Shown here piece after piece: positions 9,400-18,088 of a stretch of DNA of 64,000 nucleotides (within the stretch, counting starts at the first letter, position 1; each line of letters opens with the position of its first letter). This DNA is from Algoriphagus sediminis (lineage in GTDB: Bacteria; Bacteroidota; Bacteroidia; Cytophagales; Cyclobacteriaceae). The position numbers were made by a program, and so were the translations under genes. The stretch is taken from assembly GCF_030403435.1 (NCBI RefSeq), contig NZ_JAUEPH010000009.1:1-64000 (forward strand), written 5' to 3'. The notes beneath the pieces were generated by a model that did not search any database, had not been told where the DNA came from, and saw only the letters and a program-made list of their open reading frames with translations.

Positions 9400-10146
9400 A
9401 TGGGATTACTATCCGGTAAAACTGCCCTGATTACGGGCGCATCTAAAGGCATTGGACGAGCCATCGCCATCAAATATGCACAGGAAGGCGCAAACGTGGC
9501 CTTTACATTTTTATCATCTGTAGAAAAGGGACAGGCTCTGGAGGCGGAATTGGCTGAATTTGGAGTGAAAGCCAAAGGATATAGATCAGATGCCTCTGAT
9601 TTCAAGGCTGCCGAGGAACTGGTCAATAATGTGGTAGCAGATTTCGGCGCATTGGATATCTTGATTAATAATGCTGGAATCACGCGAGACAATCTATTGA
9701 TGAGGATGACTGAGGAATCTTGGGACGAAATCATGAATGTAAACCTAAAATCCTGTTTTAATACTGTCAAAGCAGCCACTCGAACTATGATGAAAGCCAA
9801 ATCCGGCTCTATCATCAATATGACTTCTGTGGTAGGAGCTAAAGGAAACGCAGGTCAGGCCAACTATGCAGCCTCCAAGGCGGGAATCATCGGCTTCACC
9901 AAATCGGTAGCTTTGGAGCTAGGTTCCAGAAACATCCGTTGTAATGCGATTGCTCCTGGGTTCATCGAAACAGAGATGACTGAAGTTCTTGACGAGAAAA
10001 CGGTTCAGGGCTGGAGAGATGGTATTCCTATGAAAAGGGGAGGAAAACCTGAGGAGGTAGCCGATCTCTGTGTATTCCTTGGTTCGGATATGAGCACTTA
10101 CATCTCAGGCCAAACTCTTCACATTAATGGTGCGATGTATACTTAA
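9400..10146 (+). CDS. fabG: 3-oxoacyl-[acyl-carrier-protein] reductase
   Basis: 248 residues from the ATG at 9400. A classical short-chain dehydrogenase that reduces 3-oxoacyl-ACP with NADPH in type II fatty-acid synthesis. Cofactor motif TGASKGIG is at 12-19, NNAG at 90-93, and the catalytic Ser143, Tyr156 and Lys160 sit in MTSVVGAKGN and NYAASK. The ending SGQTLHINGAMYT is typical of FabG. No other fab genes are next to it, so assignment among SDR reductases rests on sequence pattern alone, but similarity to FabG is strong. Confidence 0.93.
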   Translation: MGLLSGKTALITGASKGIGRAIAIKYAQEGANVAFTFLSSVEKGQALEAELAEFGVKAKGYRSDASDFKAAEELVNNVVADFGALDILINNAGITRDNLLMRMTEESWDEIMNVNLKSCFNTVKAATRTMMKAKSGSIINMTSVVGAKGNAGQANYAASKAGIIGFTKSVALELGSRNIRCNAIAPGFIETEMTEVLDEKTVQGWRDGIPMKRGGKPEEVADLCVFLGSDMSTYISGQTLHINGAMYT

Positions 10147-10176
10147 CCTTTGAGGTCTTCCAGACCTCGAAGGTTT
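10145..10176 (+). repeat. REP-like palindrome, copy 1
   Basis: An imperfect palindrome: AACCTT-T-GAGGTCT, loop TCC, AGACCTC-G-AAGGTT. Identical over 32 bases to 10834-10865. It overlaps the last two bases of the fabG stop codon and lies downstream of the RAYT gene end. Confidence 0.85.
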
Positions 10177-10186
10177 ATTTTTTTCT

Positions 10187-10221
10187 AAAAGCCCTTTTGA
10201 AAATACTCAGAAGGGCTTTTT
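10187..10221 (+). terminator. Intrinsic terminator after fabG
   Basis: AAGCCCTT / AAGGGCTT stem followed by a T run; it ends at the stop codon of the convergent RAYT gene. Confidence 0.8.
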
Positions 10222-10778
10222 CATTCCAATGAAAATTCCTCTGGCAAATTGATGTCCTGTTTCAATTGATGTGATTTCTGGAACCCTTCAATTCCTCCAT
10301 ACCAATCTAAAACAAGTTCCCTCTTGAGATTGGTTGGCTTTTGAGACAACAGGGAGGGATAAGATGAAAACTTCCAGCTTCTGAAATCATTTGTTAATCC
10401 ATGTTTTTGAGGGTTTTGATGGATATAGATAATCACTTGAGAAAAGTAAGAGTCTTGATCTATTTTCTTTCTTTTAAACTTTCTCTGAAACAATGCTCCG
10501 TGACGATTAAACAACTTATTGTAAGCTTTCGAATACCCATTTAAGAAATTAGAGAAAGCTTGAAGTGCAGCTTGGCTTTCAGAATCTTGCCTTACTTCAA
10601 GTAAGAAATGAAAATGGTTCGGTAAAAGACAATAAGCCAAAGTGGAAAAATGAAGAGAGCAAACCGATTGAAACTTTTGAAGAAAATACTTGTAATTTTC
10701 TTCGCTTCGAAAAAGCAACTCCCTACCTACAGTTCTAGAGAAAACATGGTAAAAATGGCCAGGTAAAAAGTCATTCAT
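10221..10778 (-). CDS. REP-associated tyrosine transposase (RAYT, Y1_Tnp family)
   Basis: 185 residues. RAYTs are single-copy HUH endonucleases that nick and mobilise REP palindromes rather than themselves. The HUH motif is HFH at 55-57 within LLPNHFHFLL, and the nucleophilic tyrosine is expected in YFSQVIIYIHQNP (Tyr118 by comparison with the YIHxNP signature). The start region GHFYHVFSRTVG is typical. It is bracketed by identical REP-like palindromes at 10145-10176 and 10834-10865 plus an inverted copy at 10881-10910, as expected for a RAYT with its cognate sites. The frame appears intact. Confidence 0.9.
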   Translation of the reverse strand: MNDFLPGHFYHVFSRTVGRELLFRSEENYKYFLQKFQSVCSLHFSTLAYCLLPNHFHFLLEVRQDSESQAALQAFSNFLNGYSKAYNKLFNRHGALFQRKFKRKKIDQDSYFSQVIIYIHQNPQKHGLTNDFRSWKFSSYPSLLSQKPTNLKRELVLDWYGGIEGFQKSHQLKQDINLPEEFSLE

Positions 10779-10833
10779 CTTGAAAAACCAATTGCTTTAA
10801 TTTAGGTATTTTTTTAGTCAAAAAAGGATAAAG

Positions 10834-10865
10834 AACCTTTGAGGTCTTCCAGACCTCGAAGGTTT
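10834..10865 (+). repeat. REP-like palindrome, copy 2
   Basis: Identical to 10145-10176 over 32 bases, in the same orientation, on the 5' side of the RAYT gene. Confidence 0.85.
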
Positions 10866-10880
10866 GAAACAGTTGAAAAG

Positions 10881-10910
10881 ACCTTCGAGGTTCTTTTAAA
10901 CCTCAAAGGT
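10881..10910 (-). repeat. REP-like palindrome, copy 3 (inverted, variant loop)
   Basis: ACCTTCGAGGT...ACCTCAAAGGT is the inverted orientation of copy 2 with a changed loop (TCTTTTAA). Copies 2 and 3 are 15 bases apart and form a BIME-like pair. Confidence 0.8.
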
Positions 10911-11009
10911 CATGCAAACGGCTGGGGCGACTTAGCCTTTTTTATTCTTCAAAGACTAAAATGAAAATCTGCCATATCTAGGCCTCTTTATGTGAAAATC
11001 TGTGGAAAT

Positions 11010-11041
11010 AAAAAAAGCCCCGGAAAATCCGAGGCTTCTAA
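11010..11041 (-). terminator. Intrinsic terminator of pruA
   Basis: AAGCCTCGG / CCGGGGCTT stem (one mismatch) with an ATTTT loop, followed on the minus strand by TTTTTT. Confidence 0.8.
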
Positions 11042-11064
11042 AACAACCTTAAAGGTCAATAAGA

Positions 11065-12699
11065 TTAATCTTCACCCAAAAAAGGATATCTGTAATCCTT
11101 TGGTGAATCAAAGGTTTCCTTTATGGTTCGTGGAGAAACCCATCGCAGAAGATTAATCATGGAACCGGCCTTATCATTAGTACCCGAAGCTCTAGCTCCA
11201 CCAAATGGCTGCTGACCAACGACCGCTCCAGTTGGTTTGTCGTTGATATAGAAGTTACCCGCAGCATTTTTCAACTTTTGCGTAGCCAGTTCGATGGCAT
11301 ATCTGTCTTTGGAGAAAACAGCACCAGTCAAGGCATAAGGAGAAGTCTGGTCGACTAGCTCCAGAGCCTCTTCGAAGTGTTCTGAATTATAAACATAAAC
11401 CGTCAAGACTGGACCAAAAATCTCCTCACACATGGTGGTATACATTGGATCCTTAGTCAGAATTACTGTTGGCTCGATGAAGTAGCCTTTTGATTTATCG
11501 AAGTTACCCCCGGCAATAATCTCCGTGATTGGATTGGTAGTCGCGGAAGTGATGTAGCTCGTGATTTTATCAAATGCTTTTTCATCAATAACCGCATTCA
11601 CGAAATTGCTGAAGAATTCCGTACCTCCCACTTTGATGGTAGCAAGATCTTCAAGCATATATTTCTTCACGTCCTCCCAAAGATTGGATGGAATATAAGC
11701 TCTAGAAGCTGCAGAGCATTTCTGCCCCTGGTATTCAAATGCACCACGGACCAAACCAACTGCGACAGCTTTTGGATCTGCAGATTTGTGAGCGATCACA
11801 AAGTCCTTCCCTCCGGTCTCTCCTACGATTCTTGGGTAAGATTTGTATTTATTAATATTAGAACCGATAGTTTTCCAAATGGTCTGGAAAACTCCAGTGG
11901 AACCCGTAAAGTGAATTCCTCCAAAATCCGCATGGTTAAAGATCACATCTCCGGCCGTTGGTCCATCTACGAAGATAAGATTGATCACACCGTCAGGAAC
12001 ACCCGCTTCCTTGAATACTTCCATAAGGACATTAGCAGAATAAATCTGAGTGTATGCTGGTTTCCAAACAACGGTATTACCCATCATTGCGGCGGACGAA
12101 GGAAGGTTTCCTGCGATTGCAGTGAAGTTAAAAGGAGTCAAAGCAAAGACAAATCCTTCAAGAGGTCTTTGTTCCACTCGATTCCAAACTCCATTTCCTG
12201 AAACAGGAGGCTGCTGAGAATAAATCTCAGTCATGTACTTCACATTAAATCTTAGGAAGTCTATAAATTCACAAGCTGCATCAATCTCAGCCTGCATGGC
12301 ATTCTTGGACTGACCTAGCATAGTGGCTGCATTGATTTTGGCGCGATAAGGACCAGCGATTAGGTCAGCAGCTTTTAAGAAAATAGCAGCTCTTTGTTCC
12401 CAAGCCATATTTTCCCATGCAGGTTTCGCCCCCATGGCAGCGTTAATGGCCTGCTCTACATGAGAGGCATCTCCTTCATGGAAATGACCCAAAACATGCT
12501 TATGGTCATGAGGTGGAGACATCACTCTAGTCTTGCCAGTCCTTACTTCCTCAGAACCTATGTACATGGGAACATCGATTTGCTTGGATCTTGCTTCAGC
12601 AATGGCCGCTTTAAGTTCCTTTCTTTCTGCGCTTCCAGGCGCATATGCTTTCACCGGCTCATTCACAGGTTCTGGCACGTTGAAAAATCCTTTTAACAT
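11065..12699 (-). CDS. pruA: L-glutamate gamma-semialdehyde (1-pyrroline-5-carboxylate) dehydrogenase
   Basis: 544 residues. Oxidises glutamate semialdehyde to glutamate with NAD+, the second step of proline catabolism. It is the stand-alone form of about 540 residues, like mitochondrial P5CDH and other Bacteroidetes PruA, not the PutA fusion. The NAD region is FALTPFNFTAIAGNLPSSAA, the oxyanion/glutamate region is IVGETGGKDFVIAHKSAD, and the catalytic cysteine is in YQGQKCSAASR. PFGGARASGTNDKAGS near the C terminus is a P5CDH signature. No proline dehydrogenase gene is adjacent. Confidence 0.96.
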   Translation of the reverse strand: MLKGFFNVPEPVNEPVKAYAPGSAERKELKAAIAEARSKQIDVPMYIGSEEVRTGKTRVMSPPHDHKHVLGHFHEGDASHVEQAINAAMGAKPAWENMAWEQRAAIFLKAADLIAGPYRAKINAATMLGQSKNAMQAEIDAACEFIDFLRFNVKYMTEIYSQQPPVSGNGVWNRVEQRPLEGFVFALTPFNFTAIAGNLPSSAAMMGNTVVWKPAYTQIYSANVLMEVFKEAGVPDGVINLIFVDGPTAGDVIFNHADFGGIHFTGSTGVFQTIWKTIGSNINKYKSYPRIVGETGGKDFVIAHKSADPKAVAVGLVRGAFEYQGQKCSAASRAYIPSNLWEDVKKYMLEDLATIKVGGTEFFSNFVNAVIDEKAFDKITSYITSATTNPITEIIAGGNFDKSKGYFIEPTVILTKDPMYTTMCEEIFGPVLTVYVYNSEHFEEALELVDQTSPYALTGAVFSKDRYAIELATQKLKNAAGNFYINDKPTGAVVGQQPFGGARASGTNDKAGSMINLLRWVSPRTIKETFDSPKDYRYPFLGED

Positions 12700-12730
12700 G
12701 ATATTTGGTGTTTATTTGAATTCTGCTTCG

Positions 12731-12766
12731 CAAAGATAATCAAACAGTCCATTGAGGAGACAAAAA
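12731..12766 (-). promoter_or_regulatory. Candidate pruA promoter
   Basis: Minus strand: TTTTTG (12766-12761), 22 bases, TATCTTTG (12738-12731). The -7 box is an exact TAnnTTTG match and the start codon is 32 bases downstream of it. Confidence 0.5.
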
Positions 12767-12777
12767 TGACCAGTTGT

Positions 12778-13473
12778 CTACAGAAGCTTTTCCAACTCCT
12801 GCAAATGTCCAATAGTATAAGTGGGTTTCAAGTCGATTTTCTCTGATTTTGGATTAAAAAAGACCTGATCAATCCCAGCATTTATTGCTCCCAATATATC
12901 CGATTTGGGATTATCCCCAATCATCAAGCAAAGGTCGTGACTTGTACCCAAGCGTTCTACGGTGTGATGGAAAATCCTGGCATCAGGTTTTTTATGACCA
13001 GTAGTTTCAGAAGTCACTATTAAATCAAAATATGGTTCCAGTTTAGCTGACCTGATTTTCTTTGCCTGCGATTCATCAAAGCCGTTTGTAATTATATGAA
13101 GCTCGTACCTTTCTTTTAGGTAATTAAGAATTTCAAAAGTGTAAGGAAACACATGCGGTTTTGAAGAAGTCCTATGCATAAAGTCAGCCTCAAAGGGAAC
13201 AGGGATATTATTTTTTGAGGCTCCTGCATGCTCGAAAATCATCTCAAATCGCTTTTTACGAAGATTTTCTTTGTCAATTTTACCGACGTTATACCAGTCC
13301 CAAAGCTGAAAATTGATATGATGAAATGAATCGAAGAAGATTTGAAAGGAAGAAATACCCCTACCTTTTAGATCGTAATGATCATAAAGCTCATTCAGGG
13401 ATTCGGTTACATTTCGATCATAATCCCAAAGCGTATGGTCAAGATCGAAGAAGAGATGTTGGTAGCGTTTCAA
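12778..13473 (-). CDS. YjjG-type HAD hydrolase (noncanonical nucleotidase family)
   Basis: 231 residues. HAD motif I is FFDLDHTLWDYD with the nucleophile and acid aspartates at 10 and 12, motif II is IITNGFD, motif III involves the lysine in GHKKPDARIF, and motif IV is MIGDNPKSDILGA. The LWDYDRN start and a helical cap of about 85 residues match YjjG-family pyrimidine 5'-nucleotidases, which remove mutagenic nucleotides; substrate is inferred. It starts two bases after the stop of the ArsR-type gene, so the pair is an operon. Confidence 0.88.
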   Translation of the reverse strand: MKRYQHLFFDLDHTLWDYDRNVTESLNELYDHYDLKGRGISSFQIFFDSFHHINFQLWDWYNVGKIDKENLRKKRFEMIFEHAGASKNNIPVPFEADFMHRTSSKPHVFPYTFEILNYLKERYELHIITNGFDESQAKKIRSAKLEPYFDLIVTSETTGHKKPDARIFHHTVERLGTSHDLCLMIGDNPKSDILGAINAGIDQVFFNPKSEKIDLKPTYTIGHLQELEKLL

Positions 13474-13475
13474 TT

Positions 13476-13859
13476 TTAGCGTCTGTACTGATTGTTCTGA
13501 ATTTTATTAATGGCCAACTCACGATTAGACTTAAGAATCTCAAAGGTCTCCTGATCTTTGATCAGGCTCGCATCTTTTTGGATAAACTTGAAAATCTGCT
13601 GGAGAATTTCCAGGTATTCTTCAAGGATGTAATAGAAAACCCATTGATCTACCCTTCTGCTTCCCAATAAACCGGCATTCTTTAAACCAATAAGATGGCG
13701 ACTGGTTTTGGTTTGTGTGTAATCCAGAATCAATTCAAAATCCGAAATAGACAATTCCTTGTTAGAAAGAAGCAAGTGAAGCATTCGTATTCTTGATTCA
13801 TCAGAGAGGGCTTTGAAAATCCTCTGCCCATAATTCAAACTTATGTTTTTAAGACGCAT
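13476..13859 (-). CDS. ArsR-family winged-helix transcriptional regulator
   Basis: 127 residues. IFKALSDESRIRMLHLLL at about 14-31 is the classical ArsR opening; ELSISDFELIL followed by TQTKTSRHLIGLKNAGLL is the helix-turn-helix, and SRRVDQWVFYYIL the wing. No cysteine cluster for metal sensing is present (no cysteine is visible in the protein), so it is not a typical arsenic or cadmium sensor. A C-terminal helical tail of about 40 residues may help dimerise. It precedes the YjjG-like gene by two bases. Confidence 0.9.
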   Translation of the reverse strand: MRLKNISLNYGQRIFKALSDESRIRMLHLLLSNKELSISDFELILDYTQTKTSRHLIGLKNAGLLGSRRVDQWVFYYILEEYLEILQQIFKFIQKDASLIKDQETFEILKSNRELAINKIQNNQYRR

Positions 13860-13968
13860 TTGTAAGATTTAACTCAAAACGTAGAAACAAATCGGGAAAA
13901 TCCTCCCAAATTATATAATATTGTTAGAGAATTTGAAACCAAGGCCTTGCACCTAAGTTATATTAATT

Positions 13969-14619
13969 GTGCAGCAACTCTATTCCTTTAAAAATTTAGC
14001 CCTTTTCTTTTTGGGTTTTCTTTTCATTTCTTTTTCCGCTACGGCACAGGATCAAGGAGAAAAAAAAGTAATCCAGCTTTCAGGTATTATCCTCAATGCA
14101 GATAGTACCGATGCGGTCGCAGGAGTAAATATTTATGTTCCAAAAAAAGGCCGAGGTACAAGTTCTGGCCGCTTTGGTTACTTTTCTATGCCAGTTTTAG
14201 AAGGGGATAGTGTAGTATTTTCTTTTATCGGATTGAAGCGACAAACTTTCAAAGTCCCAGAAAATGTAGAAGAAGATCGGGTAAGCTTGATCCTAACCAT
14301 GGAGGTGGATGAAATAGCTTTGGCAGAAATAGAAGTAATGCCTTATCCTACAGAAGAAGAGTTTAAGCAGGCTGTCATAGCAATGAATGTGGTGGATCCT
14401 ATGTCCATCAGCCGGGCAAACATGAGCCCTGAAATGCTTTTACGATGGGCCGAATCGATGCCTGCCTCTGGAAATGAAAATTTCCGTTATTTCCAGCAAG
14501 GGCAAATGCTTCAAAATCAAGATTTATACGGACCTAGACCCTTAAGGATTCTCGACCCATTTGCCTGGTCGCAATTCATACGGTCCATCAAACGAGGAGA
14601 TTTAAAAAGGAGAGACTAA
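13969..14619 (+). CDS. Secreted carboxypeptidase-regulatory-like (CarboxypepD_reg) protein
   Basis: 216 residues from a GTG at 13969; no in-frame ATG precedes the signal peptide (hydrophobic about residues 9-24, ending in ATAQ). Residues about 36-115 look like the CarboxypepD_reg beta-sandwich: LSGIILNADSTDAVAGVNIY, GTSSGRFGYFSM, DSVVFSFIGLKRQTF. In Bacteroidota this domain usually precedes TonB receptors; here it stands alone with a roughly 100-residue helical C-terminal region of unknown function. The stop codon sits inside the left arm of a strong terminator hairpin. Confidence 0.8.
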   Translation: MQQLYSFKNLALFFLGFLFISFSATAQDQGEKKVIQLSGIILNADSTDAVAGVNIYVPKKGRGTSSGRFGYFSMPVLEGDSVVFSFIGLKRQTFKVPENVEEDRVSLILTMEVDEIALAEIEVMPYPTEEEFKQAVIAMNVVDPMSISRANMSPEMLLRWAESMPASGNENFRYFQQGQMLQNQDLYGPRPLRILDPFAWSQFIRSIKRGDLKRRD

Positions 14620-14644
14620 CGAGAATTAGTCTCTCCTTTTTTTA
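14604..14644. terminator. Bidirectional terminator between convergent genes
   Basis: AAAAGGAGAGACTAA / TTAGTCTCTCCTTTT perfect stem with a CGAGAA loop and A/T runs on both sides. The stem contains the stop codon of the upstream gene, and the right T run contains the stop of the M24 peptidase. Confidence 0.9.
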
Positions 14645-16240
14645 ATTGATTTCTGGAAGAGTCCAGTTATCCAATACACTAGGCTGTTTCATCAATTCTT
14701 CAATTGCCTCGGTAGTCCTGGGTGCATCGGCAGAAAGATTCACCGGCTCGCTATCAGTGACAAGTATGTCATCTTCTATTCGAACAGCTATATTCCACCA
14801 TTTGGGATCACAGTCACTGCCTTCAGGAATATAGATTCCAGGCTCTACCGTTAAAACTACTCCAGGTTTTAAGGCCCCATATCCTCCCCGATCATGAACA
14901 TCCAAACCGAGGTGGTGACTGGTTCCATGAGGGAAATAATTATGGCGTTCTCCAGGCTTAATAATACCTAATTCGACAAGTCCTTCATTTATAATCTGTC
15001 TGGTGACTCTTCCTATTTCACCAAATTCAACACCAGCTTTGCAAAGCGCAATACCAGCTTCTTGAGATTTAAATACCAAATCATAGATAGCTTTTTCTTC
15101 TTCATTAAACTTACCCGATATAGGTATGGTCCTGGTCACATCAGCTGTGTATCCTCTCCACTCTGCTCCTAAATCCATTAGGACAAGACGATTATCTATA
15201 CTTGGCATATCATTCTCCACATAATGAAGTATACAACCATTATGACCTGCACCTACGATGGATGGGTATCCTATTTCCTCTGATCCATATCGTTTCCAGA
15301 TGAATTCATGGATGCCTTGGATCTCACGTTCGGACATTCCCTCTTTCGCTGCTTTCATTACTTCTATCTGGCCAATAGCCGAAATTTTTACGGCTTTAGC
15401 CAAAAGCTCAATTTCCTCCTCAGTTTTTACTTCTCTGAGCACATCCATTACTTGTGATAAAGTCTGTACATCTGCCTTGGTTTCAGGAATAGACTCCTTG
15501 ACCTTTATTCTTTCTTCAGGAGTTGTGGCACTTAAGTAATCGTTGATCAGCTCATCTTCTTCAATATCTGGGAAGCGCTGCTTCATCCTGCCAAGAATTT
15601 GGGCCACATTCGCAGAATTTTCTATGTCGGTAGACCGGATCAATTCATAAGCTTGGAGACTTGCCGGGCTAATTTCTTCAGGATAACCTGATAAGTCTTT
15701 GTACTGGGAAAGCATTCTTCGCAAAGCAAGATTTGACCGGCTTCCTGCTACTCCATTGCTAAGATCCATGCTAAAAAACTTATCAAAATCTTCAGTTTTC
15801 AATTCAGGAGTTTTTCCAAACTCATCATTTATGAAAACATGCTCAAACCCAAGAATTTCTTTCACACCTTCGACCCCGAGCCTCTTTCCATTCCACATTT
15901 CAGCCCTGGGATCCCGGTTTTGAACATAAATAATTTCATCGGCCTTAAAATCTCCAAAATCTCTTTCTTCACTGAAGATGATCAAAACTGAATTCGGTTC
16001 ACGAAACCCAGTCATATAAAAGAAATCTGTATCCGGATGGTAGACATAGTCCACATCATTCGTTCGATTTTTCACCGAATTATTGAAAAATATGGCCATG
16101 GTATTAGGCGCCATACGCTCTCTAAGCGCCTGCCTTCTAGCTTCATGCCACTCTGGGGATAGCCCATCTTCAAAGTAAGATTGGGCAAAGCCAAAAGATG
16201 AAATCAGAAGTAAACTTAGGGCAATTATAAATTTTTTCAT
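14642..16240 (-). CDS. Secreted Xaa-Pro aminopeptidase (M24B)
   Basis: 532 residues with a signal peptide (MKKFIIALSLLLISSFGFAQ). Removes N-terminal residues preceding proline. The aminopeptidase P N-terminal domain spans about 30-170 (DVDYVYHPDTDFFYMTGF). The pita-bread domain has the metal ligands in LMDLGAEWRGYTADVTRT (two Asp), HGTSHHLGLDVHD (His), LTVEPGIYI (Glu) and VRIEDDI (Glu). Periplasmic location is inferred from the signal peptide. Not in an operon; it is divergent from the PafA-like phosphatase. Confidence 0.93.
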   Translation of the reverse strand: MKKFIIALSLLLISSFGFAQSYFEDGLSPEWHEARRQALRERMAPNTMAIFFNNSVKNRTNDVDYVYHPDTDFFYMTGFREPNSVLIIFSEERDFGDFKADEIIYVQNRDPRAEMWNGKRLGVEGVKEILGFEHVFINDEFGKTPELKTEDFDKFFSMDLSNGVAGSRSNLALRRMLSQYKDLSGYPEEISPASLQAYELIRSTDIENSANVAQILGRMKQRFPDIEEDELINDYLSATTPEERIKVKESIPETKADVQTLSQVMDVLREVKTEEEIELLAKAVKISAIGQIEVMKAAKEGMSEREIQGIHEFIWKRYGSEEIGYPSIVGAGHNGCILHYVENDMPSIDNRLVLMDLGAEWRGYTADVTRTIPISGKFNEEEKAIYDLVFKSQEAGIALCKAGVEFGEIGRVTRQIINEGLVELGIIKPGERHNYFPHGTSHHLGLDVHDRGGYGALKPGVVLTVEPGIYIPEGSDCDPKWWNIAVRIEDDILVTDSEPVNLSADAPRTTEAIEELMKQPSVLDNWTLPEIN

Positions 16241-16345
16241 TTTTGATATTATAAAACTTGAAATTCAGGACTTTTGAGCATTTAACAAAGTCTTAACCGT
16301 TCAAAACTAGGATATACTTATCTTTAAAAACAAAAATTAACCTGA

Positions 16346-17968
16346 ATGAAAAAAATTTTGATGTTGGCAGGGTTTGTCTTTACCACATGTACGATAGCAT
16401 TATGCCAAAATACTAAACCAAAACTCATTGTAGGAATTGTCGTGGATCAAATGCGGCAGGAATATCTGTATAGGTTTCAGGACAGATTTAGTGAAGGAGG
16501 ATTCAAACGATTAATGAATGAGGGCTTCATGATGAAGAATGCCCATTACAATTATATCCCAACCTATACCGGCCCTGGACATGCATCGGTTTACTCCGGA
16601 ACAACACCTTCCACACATGGGGTGATTGCAAACAATTGGTACTCCAGAAAACTTAATCGCTCCATTTACTGCGCGGAGGATACCACCGTGATCGCAGTAG
16701 GAGGCAGTTCAAGCAGTGGAAAAATTTCTCCCAGAAACCTACTCACAACTACCATAACTGATGAGCTGCGATTGTCAAACAACAAGAAATCAAAAGTGGT
16801 GGGAATTGCCATAAAAGATCGTGGGGCAAGTTTACCTGCGGGTCACCTTGGAGATGCATACTGGTATGACAGTGGTACGGGAAATTTTATGACCTCTAGT
16901 TATTATTATGATGAGCTTCCATCTTGGGTTCAGGAATTTAATTCAAAGGAGCTTCCCGCGAAGTACCTTGAGCAAACTTGGAATACTTTATACCCCCTCG
17001 AAACGTATGTAAATAGCATAGATGACAACAATGAATTCGAAGCAGCATTTGCCGGAAAAGAATCCCCAACCTTCCCATATATTTTGCCTGAACTTAAGGA
17101 GATGAATGGGGAGTTAGGCTTAATTTCTACCACTCCTTTTGGTAATTCTTTGACCCTTGATTTTGCCTATGCGGCTATTGAGGGGGAAAACCTGGGCATG
17201 GGCGAAGCAACAGATTTCTTGGCGGTAAGTTTCTCTTCACCAGATTATATCGGCCATAGATTTGGACCTACCTCCATAGAATTAGAGGATAATTATCTTA
17301 GGCTTGATCAGGAGATGGAGAAATTCCTGAATCATCTTGATGGCAAGTTTGGAAAGGGGAACTATCTGATATTTCTCACAGCAGATCATGGTGTTGCGGA
17401 AATAGCTACCTACATGATGAGTGAAAATATTCCTGCCGGTAATTTGCGGCTAGCTTATGCAAGCGGTGCAGCAAAAACCTACCTAAATCAAAATTACGGA
17501 GAAGATGATTGGATCATCAATGTATCCAATGAACAAATATTTCTGAATCGGGAATTAGCCAAGGAAATGGATGTGGACTTAGATGACCTAGAGGAGGATT
17601 TAGCTCAATTCTTAATAAAATTACCAGGTATAAAGGAGGTTTACACCAGTACTGCCATGAGAAACACAGAGTTCACAAAAGGCAGAGCAAGTCTCCTCCA
17701 AAATGGATATAATCAAAAGGCATCTGGAGAATTGTTGTTAATCCTTGAACCCGGATGGCTCACTGGTGGTGCAAAGGGCACCTCCCATGGAACCGGGTAC
17801 ACTTATGATACCCATGTTCCTATTTTATTCTATGGCTGGAATGTCAAAGCAGGTGAAAGCAGTAAAAAAGTTTCCATTACCGACATTGCTCCAACTTTAT
17901 CCATGATGCTTGACATCCGTCTTCCCAACGGGTCCACTGGAAACCCAATTTTGGAGATACTTCAGTAA
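16346..17968 (+). CDS. PafA-like secreted alkaline phosphatase (alkaline phosphatase superfamily)
   Basis: 540 residues with a signal peptide (first 20 residues, ending LCQ). PafA is the phosphate-irrepressible periplasmic phosphomonoesterase of Bacteroidetes. Asp34 in VVDQMR is a metal ligand, Thr75 in PTYTGPGH is the expected nucleophile, Asn96 follows in GVIANNW, and KDR (Lys157, Arg159) in GIAIKDRGA matches the PafA lysine/arginine pair that distinguishes monoesterases from diesterases. TADHGVAE and the C-terminal GTSHGTGYTYDTHVP provide further zinc ligands. Length (about 540) matches the family. Confidence 0.93.
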   Translation: MKKILMLAGFVFTTCTIALCQNTKPKLIVGIVVDQMRQEYLYRFQDRFSEGGFKRLMNEGFMMKNAHYNYIPTYTGPGHASVYSGTTPSTHGVIANNWYSRKLNRSIYCAEDTTVIAVGGSSSSGKISPRNLLTTTITDELRLSNNKKSKVVGIAIKDRGASLPAGHLGDAYWYDSGTGNFMTSSYYYDELPSWVQEFNSKELPAKYLEQTWNTLYPLETYVNSIDDNNEFEAAFAGKESPTFPYILPELKEMNGELGLISTTPFGNSLTLDFAYAAIEGENLGMGEATDFLAVSFSSPDYIGHRFGPTSIELEDNYLRLDQEMEKFLNHLDGKFGKGNYLIFLTADHGVAEIATYMMSENIPAGNLRLAYASGAAKTYLNQNYGEDDWIINVSNEQIFLNRELAKEMDVDLDDLEEDLAQFLIKLPGIKEVYTSTAMRNTEFTKGRASLLQNGYNQKASGELLLILEPGWLTGGAKGTSHGTGYTYDTHVPILFYGWNVKAGESSKKVSITDIAPTLSMMLDIRLPNGSTGNPILEILQ

Positions 17969-18088
17969 GATGAAAAAATGAGTCAATAATGGGTAAAAAC
18001 CAGCTGAATTTGGGCATTTTTTGATGAACTTGTAGGAAAGATCATAAAAACATGTACGTTGTGTATTAAGATTTATAATTATTAAGCC

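Noticed and set aside
9288-9818. 176-codon minus-strand frame
   Set aside because: Opposite fabG, whose motifs are complete.
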